This document shows, in pieces, positions 5,797 to 8,696 of a stretch of DNA of 8,696 bases. The position numbers were made by a program, and so were the translations under genes. Source of the stretch: Spirochaetaceae bacterium (GTDB lineage Bacteria > Spirochaetota > Spirochaetia > Treponematales > Breznakiellaceae); NCBI GenBank assembly GCA_031290205.1, contig JAITNZ010000180.1, positions 1 to 8,696 of the forward strand, given 5' to 3'. How positions within the stretch are numbered: the first letter of the stretch is position 1; each line of letters begins with the position of its first letter. The notes beneath the pieces were generated by a model, which searched no databases, was not told the origin of the DNA, and saw nothing but the letters and a program-made list of their open reading frames with translations.

Positions 5797-7512
5797 TCAC
5801 ACTCCGCTTGCCCCGTATTTTTTTAATAGCTCGTCGGCATGGCGCAGCGCGGTCTCGCCCCGCTCGCCGGAAAGCATCCTCGCTATTTCGCCGCGTCTTT
5901 CTTGCCGTGTAAGGTTGCGCAACGTCGTCAAGGTGCGCTCCCCCGCTGTTTTTTTTTCGACTAACAGATGATTATCCGCCCTGCACGCAATACTCGCAAG
6001 GTGAGTGATGCAAAAAATCTGTTTGCTTCGCGCAATCTTCGCCAGATATTCGCCGACAGCAAGCGCCACCTCGCCGCCAATCCCCGTATCAATCTCGTCA
6101 AAAACGAGCGTGTCGGGGGAATTATCCCCGCCGCCGCTCCCTATCGAAAGCGCTGTCTTTATCGCAAGCATCACGCGGGAAAGCTCGCCGCCGCTTGCTA
6201 TGCGGGAAAGCTCCTTCAGCGGCTCCCCCTTGTTTGCCGAAATTAAGAATTCGACTGCCTCCGCCCCATAAGCGCCGATTGCCTCCGCTTTGCCAAGCCG
6301 GACATCGAAGAGCGCCCCGCTCATGCCCAGATGAGAAAGCACTTCGCTAATTCGCCGGGAAAGCTCAGCTGCCGCGCTGTGCCGTTTTGCCGTTATGGTA
6401 CTCGCCCGCCTGATAATATCCTCTTCCATGGCGCTGATTTCTTCTTTTAATTTTCCCCGCTGCTCCTCCGATGCGGAGAGCGCCTCGATTTCCGCCTGTG
6501 CCCGCTCCTTGTAGCTGAGAATCCCGTCTTCAATCGTCGGGGCTCCAGCGCCGTCCTGCACGGAATACTTTTTTTTCAGTTTATAGATGAGGGCGAGGCG
6601 CTCCTCGACCTCCTCGAGACGGGCGGGGTTGAAGGAAAGCTGGTCGCGATAGGCGCGCATTTCGCCGCTCACGTCCTCCAGCTCGAAGTAGAGCGCGCCG
6701 ATGCGCTCGGAGAGCGCCGCCAGCGCCTCGTCTAAAGACGAGGCGCTGGCGGCTGCCGCTTTCACCTTGCGTGAAAGCGGCAGCAGGGCATCCTCGCCGT
6801 CAAACAACGCTTTCGAGGCGGTCTCCACAAGGGCGCTGAGCTTTTCGTGAGAGGCAAGGCGCTTGGCTTCAATCTCAAGCTGGACGCTCTCCCCTTTTTT
6901 TAATGCGGCTTTTTCGATTTCATCAACAGAAAACGTTAAAAGCTCAATCTTTATCAATTTTTCCTTCTCGGAAGCCGCCAAATCGATGACGATTTTCCGT
7001 TTGCCTTGCAATTTTTGAAAAATCCAGTTGAATTCAGCCACTTCAGAGTCGATTCCGGCAAAACGGTCGAGGTATTTCCGGTGCGTTTCCCGCCGCAAGA
7101 GCGTTTCATGCTCATGCTGCCCGTGAATATCACATAAAAACGCCATGAATTCAAGCGCATCCGCCCTCGAAATGGGCACATCCTGCACATACATCGCGTT
7201 GCGCCCATTCGCTTTCAGCGTGCGCCGGACGATAATCACCCCGTCATCAGCTTTTATATCATGCGCTTGCAACCAGATGAGCGCCTCGCGCTGCTGCGCC
7301 TTTATCGAAATTGCCGCCGAAACGGACACTTCGTCGGCGCCCGTCCTGATGCAATCGGCGCCCGCCTTGCCGCCCAAGAGAAAACTCAAGCTCCCTATGA
7401 TAATCGACTTCCCCGCCCCCGTCTCGCCCGAAATAATGTTAAGCGCGCCCTCGAAGGGGATGACGAGCTTGTCGATGAGCGCATAGTTGCGCACGGAAAG
7501 TTCTTCAAGCAT
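5797..7512 (-). CDS. recN: DNA repair protein RecN
   Basis: A 571-aa SMC-like ATPase that acts early in double-strand-break repair, near the usual RecN length (~550-575). Motifs in order: N-terminal LEELSVRNYALIDKL; Walker A GETGAGKS (29-36); DIHGQHEHETLL (128-139), a RecN hallmark; a long charged helical middle (about 160-390) matching the short coiled-coil arms; signature SRIASGGELSRVMLAIK (436-452); Walker B LVFDEIDTGIGG (469-480); ITHLASIACRADNH (502-515). The ATG at 7512 was chosen because the protein begins there as RecN does and GGAGGG (7523-7518) lies 5 nt upstream; an earlier in-frame start at 7632 would add 40 Arg-rich residues with no RecN likeness. It overlaps nadK by 8 nt (ATGCTTGA). 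The nadK-recN order is also found in E. coli. Codons ~243-266 contain two perfect inverted repeats. Confidence 0.97.
   Translation of the reverse strand: MLEELSVRNYALIDKLVIPFEGALNIISGETGAGKSIIIGSLSFLLGGKAGADCIRTGADEVSVSAAISIKAQQREALIWLQAHDIKADDGVIIVRRTLKANGRNAMYVQDVPISRADALEFMAFLCDIHGQHEHETLLRRETHRKYLDRFAGIDSEVAEFNWIFQKLQGKRKIVIDLAASEKEKLIKIELLTFSVDEIEKAALKKGESVQLEIEAKRLASHEKLSALVETASKALFDGEDALLPLSRKVKAAAASASSLDEALAALSERIGALYFELEDVSGEMRAYRDQLSFNPARLEEVEERLALIYKLKKKYSVQDGAGAPTIEDGILSYKERAQAEIEALSASEEQRGKLKEEISAMEEDIIRRASTITAKRHSAAAELSRRISEVLSHLGMSGALFDVRLGKAEAIGAYGAEAVEFLISANKGEPLKELSRIASGGELSRVMLAIKTALSIGSGGGDNSPDTLVFDEIDTGIGGEVALAVGEYLAKIARSKQIFCITHLASIACRADNHLLVEKKTAGERTLTTLRNLTRQERRGEIARMLSGERGETALRHADELLKKYGASGV
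6716..6753. repeat. 17-bp perfect inverted repeat with 4-nt loop inside recN
   Basis: Arm GCCGCCAGCGCCTCGTC (6716-6732), loop TAAA (6733-6736), second arm 6737-6753 the exact reverse complement. It encodes the Ala/Ser-rich stretch around SASSLDEALAAL of RecN (about residues 254-266). A perfect 17-bp stem with a tight loop is far beyond what coding constraint needs. There is no T run after it, so it is not an ordinary terminator. Confidence 0.9.
6752..6784. repeat. 14-bp perfect inverted repeat adjoining the first, inside recN
   Basis: Arm GCTGCCGCTTTCAC (6752-6765), loop CTTGC (6766-6770), second arm 6771-6784 the exact reverse complement. It shares two bases (6752-6753) with the previous hairpin, so the two stand back to back over 69 bp. 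A weaker stem (GCGCTC 6703-6708, GAGCGC 6712-6717) sits on the other side. Confidence 0.88.
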
Positions 7513-8353
7513 AATAGCCCTCCGGTTGCCGACCAGGCGCCCAAGCAAGCTTCGAGTGAAGCGCACGGTAAAACGCCTTCTTGTCCGAAGCGAGAAGCCG
7601 CGCCTTGCTCTCGGCTTTGCAGAGCAACACACGGTCGGAACTTTCGAGCGCTTCGGTAACCTGCCCGTCGATGGTCAAAAGCACGCCGCTACGCTGTTCT
7701 TTCTCGATATTCACCGTGATAAGCTCGTTTGCGGGCATCACCAGCGGGCGGTGGAGCAGCGTGAAAGGGCAAATCGGATTGAGAATCAGCGCCTCCATCT
7801 CGGGGTCGAGGATGGGACCACCCGCCGAAGCGCAATATGCCGTCGAACCCGTCGGCGTCGCCACAATCAGCCCGTCGGAGCGGTAGGAAGCAAGGTGATT
7901 ATCCCGCGAAACCGCCTCCAGCCTGATGGTTTTCGCAATGCCCGAAGCGGAAATCACCGCGTCATTCAGCGCCGCCATGTCAAACACCGTCTTCCCCGCC
8001 CGCTCGACACGCACGTTAAGCATGATGCGCTCCGAGATGACCACCCGCCGCTCCAGAAAATCAGCAAAAACCGTGCGCCATTCCTGCGGGTGCACGGCGG
8101 CAATAAAGCCCAAAGTGCCCAAGTTAAGCGGAAGTATCGGAATGCCCATCGCGGCAACGGTGCGCGCGGCGAAAAGCACAGTGCCGTCCCCGCCAAGGCT
8201 AAAGGCAATGTCAAAATCAGCGCTCGGCGGCGAGCTATCCGTGTAGGCAAAGAGATGAATCTGGCAGCCCCTCTTCTCAAGTTCATTCCTTATCTCGCTT
8301 GCAAGCGTTTGCGAGGCGGCTTTCTGCGGATTAACCAAGAGCAAAACCTTCAC
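7505..8353 (-). CDS. nadK: NAD kinase (ATP-NAD kinase)
   Basis: A 282-aa cytosolic enzyme that phosphorylates NAD to NADP, the only route to NADP in most bacteria. Motifs, numbered from the GTG at 8353: start VKVLLLVNPQK; GGDGT (54-58), the family hallmark at the ATP/NAD site; NLGTLGF (77-83); ND (130-131); YRSDGLIVATPTGSTAY (157-173) with SAGGP after it; LHRPLV (~200); and IDGQ (228-231). The GTG was chosen because the protein begins there as NadK does and GGAG (8362-8359) lies 5 nt upstream. A longer frame to 8443 exists but adds 30 residues without likeness and covers the candidate promoter. The 3' end overlaps recN by 8 nt. It is the first gene of the minus-strand unit. The nicotinamide-ring and ATP motifs are intact, so it should be active. 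Confidence 0.95.
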   Translation of the reverse strand: MKVLLLVNPQKAASQTLASEIRNELEKRGCQIHLFAYTDSSPPSADFDIAFSLGGDGTVLFAARTVAAMGIPILPLNLGTLGFIAAVHPQEWRTVFADFLERRVVISERIMLNVRVERAGKTVFDMAALNDAVISASGIAKTIRLEAVSRDNHLASYRSDGLIVATPTGSTAYCASAGGPILDPEMEALILNPICPFTLLHRPLVMPANELITVNIEKEQRSGVLLTIDGQVTEALESSDRVLLCKAESKARLLASDKKAFYRALHSKLAWAPGRQPEGYYA

Positions 8354-8363
8354 ACAATCTCCA
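8354..8363 (-). promoter_or_regulatory. Ribosome binding site that decides the nadK start
   Basis: GGAG at 8362-8359 followed by five bases (ATTGT) and GTG at 8353-8351. No comparable site stands before the upstream in-frame GTG (8443) or ATG (8440) at proper spacing apart from a bare G run, so the GTG at 8353 is preferred. Confidence 0.7.
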
Positions 8364-8428
8364 AATAAAAAGTCAACTTGCCCCTCATTACCAAACGGAA
8401 GGCAAAAAGCGTCATTAACGCCTACTGA

Positions 8429-8459
8429 ATAATACCACATCACCCCCCGCCCCCGTCAA
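8429..8459 (-). promoter_or_regulatory. Candidate sigma-70 promoter for the nadK-recN-ABC unit
   Basis: On the minus strand, TTGACG (8459-8454) is a -35-like box (5 of 6) and TATTAT (8434-8429) a -10-like box (5 of 6), preceded by TGG, giving an extended -10 (TGnTATTAT). The spacer is 19 nt, longer than ideal, but the extended -10 may compensate. Transcription would start near 8421, leaving a leader of about 68 nt before GTG 8353. A second TTGACT (8375-8370) is too close to the start codon to serve. Confidence 0.45.
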
Positions 8460-8470
8460 TACCTTCAGCG

Positions 8471-8528
8471 CCTCCCCATTTGTGCTGCCCCGCGATTTTA
8501 ATCGCAGGGAACGGGCGGGGCGGGGAGG
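8471..8528. repeat. Nested inverted repeat upstream of nadK
   Basis: Outer arms CCTCCCC (8471-8477) and GGGGAGG (8522-8528); inside, CCC (8488-8490) and GGG (8507-8509), then after one mismatch GCGATT (8492-8497) and AATCGC (8500-8505) around TT. It lies about 35 bp upstream of the candidate promoter and could be a terminator of a preceding minus-strand transcript or a supercoil-sensitive structure. There is no clear T run on either strand. Confidence 0.5.
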
Positions 8529-8639
8529 TTCGCCGAAAAACGGGCGCCCATTTTCTAAGCAAGTACATTACCTTGTCGGGGGTGCACTTCAAAATTCGTG
8601 GTAAATCAGGTAGGCGCTATGGAAATCTCCAGTATAAGG

Positions 8640-8696
8640 AGGGGGAAGTCTCCCCCTACGCGCCGCAAAATTGCGTCGCTACCCCCTCTGCGGGGC
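8640..8696. repeat. Cluster of three GC-rich hairpins cut by the window edge
   Basis: Hairpin 1: AGGGGGA (8640-8646), loop AGTC, TCCCCCT (8651-8657). Hairpin 2: GCG(C)CGCAA (8660-8668), loop AA, TTGCG(T)CGC (8671-8679), eight pairs with one C-T mismatch. Hairpin 3: CCCC (8682-8685) and GGGG (8692-8695), weaker. The arrangement looks like a palindromic interspersed repeat; its end is not seen. Confidence 0.5.

Larger units (their letters stand above)
8460..8696. other. Non-coding right-hand region with dense inverted repeats
   Basis: No gene could be supported here. It holds a nested inverted-repeat structure (8471-8528), a self-complementary GGGCGCCC (8542-8549) followed by ATTTTCT, a relatively A+T-rich stretch (8551-8635) without visible motif, and three GC-rich hairpins at the edge (8640-8696). 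The only open frame (from ATG 8619 to the edge) encodes a Pro/Arg/Ser-rich string directly from the hairpin repeats, so I do not call it a gene. It could be the start of an interspersed repeat family or an intergenic end region of a gene beyond the window. Confidence 0.6.

Noticed and set aside
6176..6366. Repeated GGGAAAGCTC in recN (three copies)
   Set aside because: Explained by the protein: three occurrences of the residues ELSR, two of them in or beside the ABC signature.
7513..7632. Longer RecN start at 7632
   Set aside because: The added 40 residues are Arg-rich with no RecN likeness and lie inside nadK; the ATG at 7512 has a strong binding site and the proper N-terminus.
8296..8307. 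12-bp palindrome CGCTTGCAAGCG within nadK
   Set aside because: Isolated and short, within codons for a normal NadK segment (TLAS); compatible with chance.
7487..8368. 293-codon open frame on the plus strand opposite nadK
   Set aside because: Arg/His-rich translation typical of an antisense shadow of a GC-rich gene; nadK on the minus strand has all family motifs.
8354..8443. Longer NadK start at 8443 or 8440
   Set aside because: The extra 30 residues do not resemble NadK and cover the best promoter; GTG 8353 has a well-spaced GGAG.
8619..8696. Short open frame at the right edge (begins MEISSIRRGKSPP)
   Set aside because: Its codons are just the hairpin repeats, and the composition does not look like protein; too short and cut by the edge.

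Overview
The window looks like a chromosomal segment from a spirochaete, most likely a Treponema or close relative. The clues are an adaptor protein without its alpha-helical hairpin (as in Borrelia BesA), a nadK-recN pair followed by an unrecognised helical protein, and moderate G+C with a few very GC-rich patches. This is inferred from protein character and layout; no marker gene (rRNA, tRNA) is present. No mobile element, CRISPR array or RNA gene could be supported.

Layout. Bases 1-951 (+ strand) are the 3' part of a periplasmic adaptor (membrane fusion protein) of a tripartite efflux pump. Its frame is open from base 1, and the first ~160 bases are a 51-nt tandem repeat encoding a Gly/Ala-rich tract in frame with the adaptor core. 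A 127-bp convergent gap follows. Everything from 8353 down to 1079 is on the minus strand and reads as one tightly packed five-gene unit: nadK (NAD kinase, GTG start at 8353), recN (overlaps nadK by 8 nt), an unrecognised 272-aa helical protein (1 nt after recN), and two half-size ABC exporter subunits (the first overlaps the 272-aa gene by 1 nt in TAATG, the second follows 11 nt later). A candidate promoter with an extended -10 lies at 8459-8429. The right edge (8460-8696) is non-coding as far as I can see and is full of GC-rich inverted repeats.

How the genes fit together. The two ABC subunits form a textbook asymmetric heterodimer: the 611-aa subunit has a canonical LSGGQ but Asp in place of the catalytic Glu, and the 683-aa subunit has the catalytic Glu but a degenerate signature (ISAGE). 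With the ~110-residue insert between TM1 and TM2 of the larger subunit, this resembles the BmrC/BmrD (LmrC/LmrD) drug-exporter family. NadK makes NADP, RecN acts in double-strand-break repair, and the adaptor belongs to a separate, convergent unit.

Most unusual signals: (1) two back-to-back perfect inverted repeats (17 bp and 14 bp arms) inside recN at 6716-6784; (2) the in-frame Gly/Ala tandem repeat upstream of the adaptor core; (3) a ~47-residue insert in the linker of the 611-aa ABC subunit whose DNA is dense in small palindromes and direct repeats, like an in-frame palindromic element; (4) a cluster of three hairpins cut by the right edge. I saw no multi-gene system that I would call previously undescribed.
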